Shown here one piece after another: positions 33,347 through 42,932 of a stretch of 64,000 bases of DNA. The position numbers and the translations under genes were made by a program. The notes under the pieces were generated by a model, which saw nothing but the letters and a program-made list of their open reading frames with translations, was not told where the DNA came from and ran no database searches. This stretch comes from Enterococcus pallens ATCC BAA-351 (GTDB lineage Bacteria; Bacillota; Bacilli; Lactobacillales; Enterococcaceae): assembly GCF_000407485.1 (NCBI RefSeq), contig NZ_ASWD01000003.1:186001-250000 (forward strand), given 5' to 3'. How positions within the stretch are numbered: position 1 is the stretch's first letter; the number at the start of each line of letters is the position of its first letter.

Positions 33347-36300
33347 TTAGTTTCGGCGATTCCAGAAATAATACCCAGCCGTCGCAAAAATTAAGGTAAA
33401 TCCAATGAACAGTAATACATTGGAACTTTTCTCCCCAGTTTGTGGGAATGCCTTCACTGTAGGACTAGATTCTTGAGATCCACTTGGAACAGTTGGTGTT
33501 TCTTGTTTTTCTGGCGTACTTGGTGTGGTCGGAACTTTTTTGGGAGTTAAGGTTTGGGATTTTTCTTTCAAATCTTCATTGTGTTTCCCATTGATGTTTC
33601 CATCTTTGTCATAATTGATTTCCGCAAAAGTAAACTTGGTTCCTTCTGGATACTTTCCGGTATCTACTTTTTCTGCAAGCACGGTTTTGGTAAATTCTTT
33701 ATCATTCACTTCGTAATAAATTTTGCCAGATTTCCAAATCTCTTTGGTTGTACCATCTGGAAGTAATGCATAAAGAATTGTTTCAAAAGATTCTTTTGAG
33801 CCATCCAGTACATCATGGGTAATCGACACATCATCAAACATATCCACCACGTCACCATGAGTGAAAGTTTGCGAACCGTCTTCTAGGTGGGCTTTTGTTT
33901 GTATGGAAACATGACGTTCCACCGTACAATTAACAGTTTGGGCTTGGTTATTCAAACTAGCATCCTTCGCAACTGGCTCATCGCCCGCTTCAAAGGCGTT
34001 CTTGTTTTCATACACATAGTTGAACAAAACAATGGTTTTATCCAAAACTTGTTCGGCCGTTAATTTATGCAAAAATTCCCAAGTTCCTGTTTTTTCTTTG
34101 TTCGCCAAGGTGGCGGTTGTTTCGGCAATTACCACTGATTTGGCTTTTTCATCTTTTTCTTGGGCAACTTTTGTGGCTTCCACATCAATGGCTTGAGCTA
34201 CCACATACCAGTCTTCTTTAATTTCATGAAGATTGTAGCTCAATTTATCAACTAGCTCAGTAGAATCAAGAGTAGTCAATTCTTTGTCTCCGTCTTTCCA
34301 AGTCGCAAGGGAAGACAAACTATCTTCTTCCTCAGGCAAATCATAGAGCATCAAACGGTTCAAATTAACAGAAAATTCATTGCTCGTCAGTTTCTCGTAA
34401 GGAACGGTCACTGTTTTAATTGGTTGTTTTTGACCTTGTTCGGTAATGGTAAAGACATACTCACTCTTCATGTAGTCGTCTTTGTTTTTCTTAAAGGTAG
34501 AACGGATTTCTAATGGTGTAATCTTTTGAAATCCTTCTGGGGCTTCTACTTCTTCAAGTAAATAATCCCCATAAGGAAGATTTTCAAACTTGCCATAGCC
34601 ATCAAACCCTAGTTGCTCGTTATAAGCTGTGGTCGCTTCATCTTCAGCACCTGTGATTTCATTGGTTCCTTCTAATGGCGACACTTTAAAGGTCAGATCA
34701 TTGAAGCCAGTTTCGGCAGTGCCCGCAGCTGATCCAGCAAATTTAAAAAAATCAAAGCCAAAGCGAATCACTTGTTCTTTTGCCGTAACATCTCGGGTAA
34801 TCACAGCATTTTTTTCGCTATCATCCACCTTTTTGATGAAAACAGGATACTTCGTTTCATCCAAAGAATATCCTTCAGGTGCTTTGGTTTCTTGCCAGTA
34901 ATACTCGTTAATCGCCAGGTGTTTAACGGCAGCTTGATTCTTTTCATCTAAAGTCAAAGTTAACGTTTCGTCAGAAGCTTTCGTTCCTTTCACTAGTTCT
35001 GGTTTAAAAGCCTCACTCCATTTAACAGCTTGACCATCTTTTGCAGTAAAGAGAGTATATTCAGCTCCTTTAAACTCAGCTTTCCCTTGAGTCTCATTAC
35101 CGGTATCTTTGTCTTCTTTTGTCAAAGTGGTTTCCCCAGTGATTTCTTGGTTGTGCCCTTTTACGTTACTGGTAACAAGAGCCACGGTTTGATTGGCATA
35201 CTTCAATTCAACTTTTACGGGTTTGAAAGTATTCACGAAACCATTAGATGCTTTGGTTTCGGTCACATAATAGGTTCCCAATTCCAACGCGTCAGCAATC
35301 TCTTTTGGTGTTTCCGCATGACCTTTTTCATCCGTAGTCATTTCTTGAACGATTTCACCGGTTGGGCTATCTTTGCGAATGGCAAACGTATTGCCAGCTA
35401 AAGAATAATTGTCGTTCCAAAGATCATTTCCTGTTTCAACTCCGGTTTTATCCAGAATGATTTGACCTTTTTCTCGCGTATTTTTTGAAGTTACAGAAAT
35501 GGTTTCACCTGCTTTAATCGTAGCAGTCATAGGTGTAGTATCAATCGTATAAGGCGCCGGCACCGATTTTTCGGTAATGGTTACCTTTGTACCATGAGGA
35601 ATCCCATCTAAGGTCGTAATGCCTTCTTTATCGGTAGTCACGTCTTTTGCGGGTAAAGTTTTCCCAAAGTCTAAATGGAAAACCGTTCCTGGTACAACTT
35701 CACCAGATTCTTTATCAACTTTTTTAATCTTTAAAGAACCTTCCGTTTCTACATCAATTTTGATCGTGTAGGTATTCGGTTTATCAATTGCCCCGGCCAT
35801 CAAGGTTTGTTGGCCAGCCATTTTGTAAGCTACCGGTGTCCCCGTTCCAGTAGATTTCTTAAGCGTCAGCACACCATTTTCTTTAGAATTGGCATTTGGG
35901 GTGATGACCAATTGATTGCCGTTGACACGATAATCAATATTTGCAGTATTTTCCACAACTTCATCGAACTCTGACAAGTTCAAATTATTCGTATCCGTTA
36001 AGGTTGTCGATTGTCCTAAAACTGTTTTGGCTGGGGAATTATGAAAACTTGGTTTCTTCTGATAATCGGCAATAGCTTGATTAATTTTTGCCTCAATAGC
36101 CGCAATGTTTACTGCACTACCATCTGAGCGTTTAATTGAGTGAAGCGTGTAGCCATTAACTTCTTGCCAGATCATCTTTTGAGCAACCATTTGTGTATCA
36201 ATATCTGTGCCAGCTTTCTTCCATAAAACGGAAACCAATTTCGCTTTCTCCGACATATCAGGCAATGGATTTTTCTCATACCCTGGAGTGAATTCATTAT

Positions 36301-36574
36301 AAATTGGAACTCCTGGTTCAATACAGAAAATATCTTGTTTCTCCCCATTATAGATAGCATAGTGAGGAACCGTTACCTCAGATAATGTTCGACCATCACT
36401 GAACGTGCCTTCGACCGCATATAAATGTGACAAATCGCAGTGTACAGTCACTGTTTGTGGATGAGTAATCTCATCGGCAAAGGCAATCGTAGGACCAATA
36501 GATCCGCCAATTGTTTGACATAAAAGACCTAGTGTTGCGAGCAAATGCCAATTCTTAAATCTTGGATTTTTCAT
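33347..36574 (-). CDS. Sortase-anchored adhesin with thioester, SpaA/Cna-B and VaFE domains
   Basis: A 1075-residue surface protein. It has a signal peptide (about 1-33) and an N-terminal thioester-type domain (about 45-165, with FCIEPGV and VAQKMIWQEV as the likely Cys/Gln pair). At least four Cna-B/SpaA isopeptide-type repeats follow (about 275-690), then a VaFE-like region (about 865-1000), a Pro/Thr stalk and the sorting signal FPQTG with a membrane segment and basic tail. It would bind host surfaces covalently or promote cell contact. It lies at the head of the transfer genes, so contact for conjugation is a plausible role. Confidence 0.88.
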   Translation of the reverse strand: MKNPRFKNWHLLATLGLLCQTIGGSIGPTIAFADEITHPQTVTVHCDLSHLYAVEGTFSDGRTLSEVTVPHYAIYNGEKQDIFCIEPGVPIYNEFTPGYEKNPLPDMSEKAKLVSVLWKKAGTDIDTQMVAQKMIWQEVNGYTLHSIKRSDGSAVNIAAIEAKINQAIADYQKKPSFHNSPAKTVLGQSTTLTDTNNLNLSEFDEVVENTANIDYRVNGNQLVITPNANSKENGVLTLKKSTGTGTPVAYKMAGQQTLMAGAIDKPNTYTIKIDVETEGSLKIKKVDKESGEVVPGTVFHLDFGKTLPAKDVTTDKEGITTLDGIPHGTKVTITEKSVPAPYTIDTTPMTATIKAGETISVTSKNTREKGQIILDKTGVETGNDLWNDNYSLAGNTFAIRKDSPTGEIVQEMTTDEKGHAETPKEIADALELGTYYVTETKASNGFVNTFKPVKVELKYANQTVALVTSNVKGHNQEITGETTLTKEDKDTGNETQGKAEFKGAEYTLFTAKDGQAVKWSEAFKPELVKGTKASDETLTLTLDEKNQAAVKHLAINEYYWQETKAPEGYSLDETKYPVFIKKVDDSEKNAVITRDVTAKEQVIRFGFDFFKFAGSAAGTAETGFNDLTFKVSPLEGTNEITGAEDEATTAYNEQLGFDGYGKFENLPYGDYLLEEVEAPEGFQKITPLEIRSTFKKNKDDYMKSEYVFTITEQGQKQPIKTVTVPYEKLTSNEFSVNLNRLMLYDLPEEEDSLSSLATWKDGDKELTTLDSTELVDKLSYNLHEIKEDWYVVAQAIDVEATKVAQEKDEKAKSVVIAETTATLANKEKTGTWEFLHKLTAEQVLDKTIVLFNYVYENKNAFEAGDEPVAKDASLNNQAQTVNCTVERHVSIQTKAHLEDGSQTFTHGDVVDMFDDVSITHDVLDGSKESFETILYALLPDGTTKEIWKSGKIYYEVNDKEFTKTVLAEKVDTGKYPEGTKFTFAEINYDKDGNINGKHNEDLKEKSQTLTPKKVPTTPSTPEKQETPTVPSGSQESSPTVKAFPQTGEKSSNVLLFIGFTLIFATAGYYFWNRRN

Positions 36575-36610
36575 AAAATAAATCTCCTTTCATTTTTGGA
36601 TAATAAAAAA

Positions 36611-36634
36611 GAGACATCCACGTTTGAATGCCTC
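36611..36634 (-). terminator. Terminator after the multi-HTH regulator
   Basis: GAGGCAT and ATGTCTC pair with one G-U on the minus strand, followed by TTTTTTATT. It separates the regulator from the adhesin gene. Confidence 0.6.
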
Positions 36635-36666
36635 AAGTGTTTAAAAACTATTCTTTTCAATAATCA

Positions 36667-37578
36667 TCAGATGCCATATATCAAAAACTCCAAAGAGACT
36701 TTCCCGATATAAGCATATTGAATAGTGCGATCTGTGTTCGGAATATCTTTTCCATTCTCATATCGGTCCATCGACCATTTCGTGATAGGCGGTGAAAAAA
36801 ATTTTCCAAAGTCTTCTCTTTCCAAACGATAATCCCTTCGAATTTTTCGAAATCTTAATCCCATTCGGAACGGATCTAATTTTTCAAACTTGCTAACCTT
36901 ATTTCCTTTTCTTAGCATCTTATTGAAAGTCTCTCCGTACAAAATATAAGGAACAGTTACTTTACCCAAGTAAGCAACATTCATTAGTCTTTCAATATCA
37001 GGAATGTTTATCCCTTTTTCCCACCTAGTCACAACATTCTTTCCAGCAGGTCGAGTGAATTTCTTCCCAAATTTTTCTAATGTCTCACCTCTAGCCTTCC
37101 GAATCTCTTGGATTCGTTTTCCCATTGCCATTTTATCAACGACAGGTAATTTAAAAGATCCATCATCTTGCTTAATATCCATCAAAATTTCTTTTCCGTC
37201 GTTAGAAAGAAACAGAGAAATTTTTTGTTCCATTTCTTTTGACGGTTTTCTATTTCTGTTTAATACATAACTGAGTGATACTTCACTAGTCCCTATTTTA
37301 GTAGCCAACTCTTTATTAAGTAGCTTATTCATGTCTCTGTATTCAATTAGTTGGTCGATAAGAGTCTTAAGTTTATCTACCTCATCTTTTAGTAGCGTTT
37401 CTACATTCAGAATCTTACTTAGTGTATCGTCTACGTCTTTGGGAATCTTTCTTATCCCTTTTTCGTACTTGACTAAAGCACTCTGCGAAATTCCAGCTAA
37501 CTCAGCCAACTCTTTTTGAGATAATTTTTTCTCTTTCCTTAGAGATTTAAGGAAATCACCACTTATAATTTCAGACAT
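36667..37578 (-). CDS. Multi-HTH (XRE-type) regulator at the right end of the ICE
   Basis: A 303-residue DNA-binding protein made of repeated HTH units. Residues 8-62 form a classical XRE domain (LSQKELAELAGISQSALVKYE). A second unit lies at about 80-125 (LATKIGTSEVSLSYVLN). Two longer, mutually similar units lie at about 150-215 and 237-303; both have the MGxRxRxIR...FGKxF...RxExGxxIPxxxR pattern and end in a YIGKV/YLGKV and LIYGI/ILYGE motif. It is the first gene inside attR and probably the ICE's own regulator. Confidence 0.8.
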   Translation of the reverse strand: MSEIISGDFLKSLRKEKKLSQKELAELAGISQSALVKYEKGIRKIPKDVDDTLSKILNVETLLKDEVDKLKTLIDQLIEYRDMNKLLNKELATKIGTSEVSLSYVLNRNRKPSKEMEQKISLFLSNDGKEILMDIKQDDGSFKLPVVDKMAMGKRIQEIRKARGETLEKFGKKFTRPAGKNVVTRWEKGINIPDIERLMNVAYLGKVTVPYILYGETFNKMLRKGNKVSKFEKLDPFRMGLRFRKIRRDYRLEREDFGKFFSPPITKWSMDRYENGKDIPNTDRTIQYAYIGKVSLEFLIYGI

Positions 37579-37580
37579 GA

Positions 37581-37607
37581 AAAAAGCACCCCCTATGAGA
37601 TGCTTTT
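37581..37607. terminator. Terminator-like hairpin near the right end
   Basis: AAAAAGCA and TGCTTTT flank CCCCCTATGAGA. It lies just upstream of the multi-HTH gene, so it would stop transcription crossing between lepA and the element. A related hairpin lies in the relic at 3839-3873. Confidence 0.55.
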
Positions 37608-37670
37608 ATCATACGCTGACGGTTAAAAACCTTCAAGGAAAATATTCCATTTTTGTTAATTTTATTGTTG

Positions 37671-37691
37671 CCGTGACAACCGTATGACAGT
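37671..37691. repeat. Probable integrase arm-binding site, right end
   Basis: CCGTGACAACCGTATGACAGT shares CCGTGACA-N7-GACAG with the left-end site at 4126-4146, in the same orientation. It lies about 50 bp inside the right core. Confidence 0.55.
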
Positions 37692-37741
37692 TTAAACTTT
37701 TTTAAACGGGTAAATCACGGATTTTCCACCACTCAAAAAGG

Positions 37742-37761
37742 TTGATTTAATAGGTTTTCCA
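37742..37761. repeat. Right attachment site (attR) core
   Basis: TTGATTTAATAGG then TTTTCCA, matching the left core at 4004-4023 with one mismatch. It begins 13 bases past the lepA stop codon, so lepA stays intact whichever part of the shared block is the crossover. Confidence 0.7.
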
Positions 37762-37773
37762 GGTTATAAAAAG

Positions 37774-39609
37774 CTATTTCGCATTATCTTGGTCGTCCAT
37801 TTTCAAAACGGCCATGAACGCTTCTTGAGGTACTTCCACAGAGCCTATTTGTTTCATTCGTTTCTTACCAACTTTTTGTTTTTCCAGCAATTTACGTTTA
37901 CGGGATACGTCTCCGCCGTAGCATTTTGCCAATACGTTTTTACGTAGGGCTTTGATGTCGGTACGGGCTTGAATCTTAGTACCGACTGTTGCTTGGATTG
38001 GTACTTCAAATTGTTGACGCGGAATCAAGGTTTTCAATTTCTCTACGATCGCACGGCCGCGTTCTTGAGCGAATTGTTTATGCACAATGAAGCTCAAGGC
38101 ATCGACTTTTTCGCCATTTAGCAGGATGTCCATCTTAACTAGTTTGCTTTCTCGATAGTCGGCAATTTCGTAGTCCAGTGAGGCATAGCCTTTCGTGCTG
38201 GATTTTAATTTATCAAAGAAATCAAACACGATTTCTGATAATGGAATATAGTAAACGACATTCACCCGATAGTCATCTAGGTAATCCATCGTGATGAACT
38301 CGCCGCGTTTACGCTGGGAAAGCTCCATAACGGCTCCCACATAATCGTTTGGTACCATGATATTAGCTTTGACATACGGTTCTTCAACGGTTTGAATCTT
38401 CGATGGATCTGGAAAATCAGCTGGGTTATCTACCACAATTTTGGTCCCGTCCGTTAGATTCACATGATAAATTACCGATGGTGCGGTGGTAATTAATTCT
38501 AAGTTAAATTCACGTTCCAAACGTTCTTGCACTACGTCCATGTGCAGCAGGCCTAAGAAGCCGCAACGGAAACCAAAGCCTAATGCTTGAGAGGTTTCTG
38601 GTTCAAACTGCAATGCTGCGTCATTTAGCTGCAGCTTTTCCAAAGCTTCCCGCAGGTCGTTATAGCGAGAAGTATCGATTGGATATAGGCCGCAATAAAC
38701 CATTGGATTCATTTTACGATACCCAGGCAAAGCTTCTGGGGTTGGATTATTAGCTAAAGTAACTGTATCCCCCACTTGAGTATCCTGGACTGATTTGATG
38801 CTGGCAGTGATATAACCAACATCACCAACCATCAGATAATCTCTTTGAATGGCCTTTGGAGAGAAGACACCCACCTCCGTTACATCAAAGGTTTTGCCGT
38901 TGTTCATTAATTGAATTTTGTCGCCAGGTCGAACAACACCGTCCATAATGCGGACGTTCAGCACTACGCCACGGTAGCTGTCGTAAACGGAGTCAAAGAT
39001 CAACGCCTTTAATGGCGCTTCAAGATCGCCGGTTGGTGCGGGAACCATTTCCACAATTTGCTCTAAAATTTCTTCAATCCCGATACCGGTTTTGGCACTA
39101 GCTAATACGGCATCCTCAGCATCAATGCCAATCACATCCTCGATTTCCTTGCGAACCCGTTCTGGGTCAGCAGCGGGTAAATCGATTTTATTGATGACTG
39201 GTAAAATTTCCAAGTCATTGTCCAACGCTAAATAAACATTGGCTAACGTTTGGGCTTCAATTCCTTGGGCAGCGTCAACTACTAAAACAGCCCCCTCACA
39301 GGCAGCCAAACTACGGGAAACTTCGTAAGTAAAATCGACGTGTCCTGGAGTGTCAATTAAGTGAAAGGTATAAGTTTCACCATCTTTGGCATCGTAATGT
39401 AATTCAATGGCATTCAATTTGATGGTAATGCCCCGCTCCCGTTCCAAATCCATGGAATCCAGCAGCTGGTCTTGCATTTCCCGAGAGCTGACAGTATTGG
39501 TTTGTTCTAAAATACGGTCAGCTAGGGTTGATTTGCCGTGGTCAATATGGGCAATAATCGAAAAGTTTCGAATTTTTTCCTGTCTTTTTTTCATTTCATT
39601 TATATTCAC
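37774..39609 (-). CDS. lepA: Elongation factor 4 (LepA)
   Basis: A 611-residue translational GTPase. The G1 loop AHIDHGKS, G3 DTPGH and G4 NKID are near the N-terminus. EF-G-like domains II, III and V and the LepA-specific C-terminal domain follow ([18 protein letters not shown]). It back-translocates stalled ribosomes. The C-terminus ends KMDDQDNAK at the junction with the ICE, and the element end carries a look-alike KMDEDEPKK. The last few residues may therefore have come from the element or been left by it. Confidence 0.97.
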   Translation of the reverse strand: MNINEMKKRQEKIRNFSIIAHIDHGKSTLADRILEQTNTVSSREMQDQLLDSMDLERERGITIKLNAIELHYDAKDGETYTFHLIDTPGHVDFTYEVSRSLAACEGAVLVVDAAQGIEAQTLANVYLALDNDLEILPVINKIDLPAADPERVRKEIEDVIGIDAEDAVLASAKTGIGIEEILEQIVEMVPAPTGDLEAPLKALIFDSVYDSYRGVVLNVRIMDGVVRPGDKIQLMNNGKTFDVTEVGVFSPKAIQRDYLMVGDVGYITASIKSVQDTQVGDTVTLANNPTPEALPGYRKMNPMVYCGLYPIDTSRYNDLREALEKLQLNDAALQFEPETSQALGFGFRCGFLGLLHMDVVQERLEREFNLELITTAPSVIYHVNLTDGTKIVVDNPADFPDPSKIQTVEEPYVKANIMVPNDYVGAVMELSQRKRGEFITMDYLDDYRVNVVYYIPLSEIVFDFFDKLKSSTKGYASLDYEIADYRESKLVKMDILLNGEKVDALSFIVHKQFAQERGRAIVEKLKTLIPRQQFEVPIQATVGTKIQARTDIKALRKNVLAKCYGGDVSRKRKLLEKQKVGKKRMKQIGSVEVPQEAFMAVLKMDDQDNAK

Positions 39610-39761
39610 GAAAATTCCTCATTTCTTTTAATCAGCACCACTCATTATACCAACGATTGTACGATAAAAAAAGGCTTTTTACCATTTCTCAACGTTGGAA
39701 AGAGAAAAATCGGAGGGCATTTGCTATACTTGTTCTATAAACTAAACTTGGAGATGAAAGA

Positions 39762-40979
39762 ATGGACCATGAGTTAAAAAATGAGTTGGAGCTGCGGCGT
39801 GTCGGCGAGGAGCATCTGGATCAGTATGATGAGCTGCTTAGCTATGTTTTTCAGGTAACTGAAGAAGACATCGAAAGCAGCGGCTATGAGAACAAGCGGG
39901 AAATGGTTCGGGCAAAAAAACCAGTGCTGGAGCAATCCAAGGTTTTTGGCTGGTTTCATCATGACAACCTGATTTCACAAATTGCGATTTACCCTTGCGA
40001 AGTGAATATTCATGGGAAAATATTCCAAATGGGCGGAGTCACCGGTGTCGGAACTTATCCGGAATATGCAAATCACGGCTTGATGAAGGACTTGATTCAG
40101 ATGGCCTTAGTGGAAATGCGTAAGGACAAGCAGTGGATTTCGTATCTTTATCCTTACAACATTCCTTATTATCGTCGTAAAGGCTGGGAAATCATGTCTG
40201 ATAAGCTGAGCTTCAAGGTGAAGGACACGCAGCTGCCTAAGCAGGTTGATGTCCCGGGAATCGTGGAACGTCGCGATGTCGATGATCCTGATGTTTATCA
40301 AGTTTATGATGCTTTTGCCTTGAAAAATCATGGAGCGATGATTCGCAAAGAGTTGAACTGGGAAGAATATTGGCGCTTTGAGAATGAAGAGGAGCGCATT
40401 GCTGCTATTTATTATGATCAAGAGGGGCAGCCGATGGGTGTGCTGTTTTATTGGATTTACGATGAGGTTTTCCATATCAAAGAAATGTTCTACCTAAACC
40501 AAGCGGCGCGCAATGGCTTATGGAACTTTATCAGTGCCCACTTCTCAATGATTTATTGGGTGAAGGGCGATATTTATAAAAATGAACCGCTCTCCTTCCT
40601 GTTGGATGACAGTGAAATCAAAGAAACGATCGCACCTTACTTTATGGCTCGCATTGTGGATGTGAAAGAATTTTTACAGGAATATCCGTTTTATAAGCAA
40701 GTTGAGCCTTTCTACTTTGAGGTGAGTGATCCAGTGGCTGACTGGAACAACGGCGTTTTCGCTGTGAGCTGGGATGAGACGGGACAGGTGCAGGTAACCA
40801 ATCAGCCGGTTGGTCGTCAGATCAAGCTGTCGATTCAGACCTTAACTTGTTTATTAATGAATTACCGTCGCGCTTCTTATTTGGCACGGATCGAACGCCT
40901 GGAGGCTGACAAAGAAACGATTCAATTATTAGAAGAAACATTACCCGATATGGAGGCGTATTTTAGTGACTATTTCTAA
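39762..40979 (+). CDS. GNAT acetyltransferase, Eis family
   Basis: A 405-residue protein with an N-terminal GNAT domain (Gly-rich GGVTGVGTYPEYANHGLM, the acetyl-CoA loop), a second GNAT-like fold, and a C-terminal sterol-carrier-like domain (about 300-400). This is the three-part layout of Eis-type N-acetyltransferases. The substrate is unknown; some relatives act on aminoglycosides. GGAG precedes ATG 39762. It is divergent from lepA and overlaps the next gene by 14 bases. Confidence 0.85.
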   Translation: MDHELKNELELRRVGEEHLDQYDELLSYVFQVTEEDIESSGYENKREMVRAKKPVLEQSKVFGWFHHDNLISQIAIYPCEVNIHGKIFQMGGVTGVGTYPEYANHGLMKDLIQMALVEMRKDKQWISYLYPYNIPYYRRKGWEIMSDKLSFKVKDTQLPKQVDVPGIVERRDVDDPDVYQVYDAFALKNHGAMIRKELNWEEYWRFENEEERIAAIYYDQEGQPMGVLFYWIYDEVFHIKEMFYLNQAARNGLWNFISAHFSMIYWVKGDIYKNEPLSFLLDDSEIKETIAPYFMARIVDVKEFLQEYPFYKQVEPFYFEVSDPVADWNNGVFAVSWDETGQVQVTNQPVGRQIKLSIQTLTCLLMNYRRASYLARIERLEADKETIQLLEETLPDMEAYFSDYF

Positions 40980-41466
40980 ACATATTTATTTTGCCGGACC
41001 GATGTTTGCTCAAAGTGATTTACGCTACAATGAACATTTGGTTCAACAAATTCGTGACCTGTCACCAGAGATCACGGTTTATTTACCCCAAGAAAATGAA
41101 GCAATTAATGACAAGTCGGCTTATGCGGACAGCAAAATGATTGCTTTAGCCGATACTGAGGAAGTACTGAAAAGTGATTTGATGGTCGCTGTTTTAGATG
41201 GCATTACGATTGATGCCGGTGTAGCTTCTGAAATCGGTGTGGCGTATGCCAAGGGAATTCCCATCATTGCATTATATTCCGATACTCGGCAGCAAGGAGC
41301 TGAGAATCAGAAAAAGTTAGCTGCCTTATTAACTCCTGCTGAAAATCAGTTTCATTATTTGAATCTGTACACAGTTGGTTTGGTAAAATTAAACGGACAG
41401 GTAGTTGCAACTGAAGCTGCTTTGCTTGAAGCGATTCAACAAACGCTGCTAGAAGGAAGGGATTAG
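40966..41466 (+). CDS. Nucleoside 2-deoxyribosyltransferase
   Basis: A 166-residue enzyme of the NDT family. IYFAGPMFAQSDL is the N-terminal nucleoside-binding loop, and DGITIDAGVASEIGVAYAKG carries the conserved Asp and the Glu nucleophile region. It swaps bases between deoxynucleosides for salvage. GTG start with GGAGG upstream, inside the end of the GNAT gene. The stop touches the start of the following gene. Confidence 0.9.
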   Translation: MTISKHIYFAGPMFAQSDLRYNEHLVQQIRDLSPEITVYLPQENEAINDKSAYADSKMIALADTEEVLKSDLMVAVLDGITIDAGVASEIGVAYAKGIPIIALYSDTRQQGAENQKKLAALLTPAENQFHYLNLYTVGLVKLNGQVVATEAALLEAIQQTLLEGRD

Positions 41467-42126
41467 ATGACCTACCGTAAAATGCAAATGGGCTTGGTTG
41501 TCTTCGGCTTAATTTGTTTAGCCTATAATATTTATGAATTAATCATCAGCAAATACTCCACTCAGCAAGGAATTATTTTTGTAGTAGAATGTTTAGCGGG
41601 AATTGCCTTAATTTTTCTGCCAGAGCTGATTCAAAAGTTTTTTAAGCTGGCAATGCCTGAAAAGATTGTCTATTTTTACTGGTTTTTCTTAGTTATTTCC
41701 GTTTTCCTAGGTACTTCCTTGCATATGATTTCTCGAATTGCTTTTTGGGATAAGATCTTGCACGCGGTGAGTCCGATGGTTTTAACGGCAGTTGGTTATG
41801 GCTTAATTGGCTTTTTCATGAAGGATGCGCCTATTAGCAAAACCTCCGTATGGCTGTTTCTGCTTTTCGGCTTTGCGTTTGCTGGTCTGTGCGGCGTGTT
41901 TTGGGAATTCTGGGAATTTCTCTGCGATACGGTGGCTGATATGAATCTGCAACGGTACGCGACCTCTAGCGGCGAGCTGCTGGTTGGCCGGGCTGCTTTG
42001 ATGGATACTATGGGAGATTTATTAACTAATACAATCGGCGCTTTAATTATGGGCATATTCGCTGCGGTGCAAGCCCGGGGCGATGCCAGTCATTTTGAAG
42101 AATATCGTTTAAGAAAAATAAAATAG
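41467..42126 (+). CDS. DUF2238/YjdF-like membrane protein
   Basis: A 219-residue polytopic membrane protein with six membrane segments. The WDKILHAVSPM, WEFWEFLCD and MDTMGDLLTNTIGALI motifs carry conserved His, Glu and Asp residues within the membrane, as in the YjdF/DUF2238 family. The function is unknown. It is the third gene of the GNAT-NDT unit, starting at the base after the NDT stop. Confidence 0.75.
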   Translation: MTYRKMQMGLVVFGLICLAYNIYELIISKYSTQQGIIFVVECLAGIALIFLPELIQKFFKLAMPEKIVYFYWFFLVISVFLGTSLHMISRIAFWDKILHAVSPMVLTAVGYGLIGFFMKDAPISKTSVWLFLLFGFAFAGLCGVFWEFWEFLCDTVADMNLQRYATSSGELLVGRAALMDTMGDLLTNTIGALIMGIFAAVQARGDASHFEEYRLRKIK

Positions 42127-42134
42127 ATTGTTGT

Positions 42135-42170
42135 GCTCCTCATCAGCCTTTTATCTGGTGAGGAGCTTTT
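42135..42170 (+). terminator. Terminator of the GNAT-NDT-membrane gene unit
   Basis: GCTCCTCA and TGAGGAGC pair around a loop of about 16 bases, followed by TTTTTG. Confidence 0.75.
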
Positions 42171-42182
42171 TGCATGAAAAAA

Positions 42183-42207
42183 CCTAGTGCTGGTGGCTCT
42201 CACTAGG
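42183..42207 (-). terminator. Terminator of the pyridoxamine-oxidase-like gene
   Basis: On the minus strand CCTAGTG and CACTAGG pair perfectly and are followed by TTTTTTC. Confidence 0.75.
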
Positions 42208-42215
42208 CTTGACAT

Positions 42216-42707
42216 CTACATCTTGGTTTTCGGTTTATGCTGCTTCATAGTATAGTCTGAGACAGTAATTTTGATAATGCCTGTTCGTTCAATCATCCGC
42301 TCTGGAATTTCATCGAAAGGAACCCCTTTGGCTGCGTGATCCATCAATGCATGAAGAGCCAAGCGTTTTTCTTCTATATCGCTTAATAGTTCAGCCTTAC
42401 CAAAACCGATAATGCTCTCATACGCATACGAAAAACGTTCAGCTTTGTTTCCGCCCTCAATCAGTGCATGCTTGTCATCCATTTCAATTGCGACTTTTTC
42501 ATCTGCCTGCAGACGGCTGATTTTCTCTCCTTGTGTTGCACCGTGTACATAAAGAATTAGCTGCTCTTCTTCCCATTTATACCCATAGTTGACAGGAACA
42601 ATATAGGGATACTCTGAACCATTAAAGGCAATTCGTACCACCTGACAAGTTTCAACTAACGCTTTGATGTTTTCAAGGTCTGTGACCTGTCTTTCTTTTC
42701 TACGCAT
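42216..42707 (-). CDS. Pyridoxamine 5'-phosphate oxidase family protein (NimA-like)
   Basis: A 163-residue split-barrel flavoprotein. VVRIAFNGSEYPYIVPVNYGY is cut here to the motif core YIVPVNYGY, and LYVHGATQGEKI is the FMN-phosphate loop. It resembles the NimA/5-nitroimidazole-reductase-like subgroup. ATG 42707 follows AGGAGG. It stands alone, with a strong terminator. The natural substrate is not known. Confidence 0.8.
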   Translation of the reverse strand: MRRKERQVTDLENIKALVETCQVVRIAFNGSEYPYIVPVNYGYKWEEEQLILYVHGATQGEKISRLQADEKVAIEMDDKHALIEGGNKAERFSYAYESIIGFGKAELLSDIEEKRLALHALMDHAAKGVPFDEIPERMIERTGIIKITVSDYTMKQHKPKTKM

Positions 42708-42932
42708 ACGATTCCTCCTTTGTTGCTTCTCATTATACAAGATTAGAATTTGAAAAGAAAACTTTTTTTAAGTTAAAAAAACTGAAAATTGGTAAATCAA
42801 GGATTACAAAATATAGTAGATAAAACCTTTATTTATCAAGGTTTTTTTCCTTTTCATTCGTTGTTTTTTAAGCTAGAATAGCCATGTAAATATTCGTGAA
42901 AATTCCAACAAACTGAAAGGCGTGTTTCTATT

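Noticed and set aside
39762-40979. Eis-like acetyltransferase as an aminoglycoside-resistance gene
   Set aside because: It is a chromosomal neighbour of lepA in a housekeeping unit; the family is broad and nothing in the sequence fixes the substrate.
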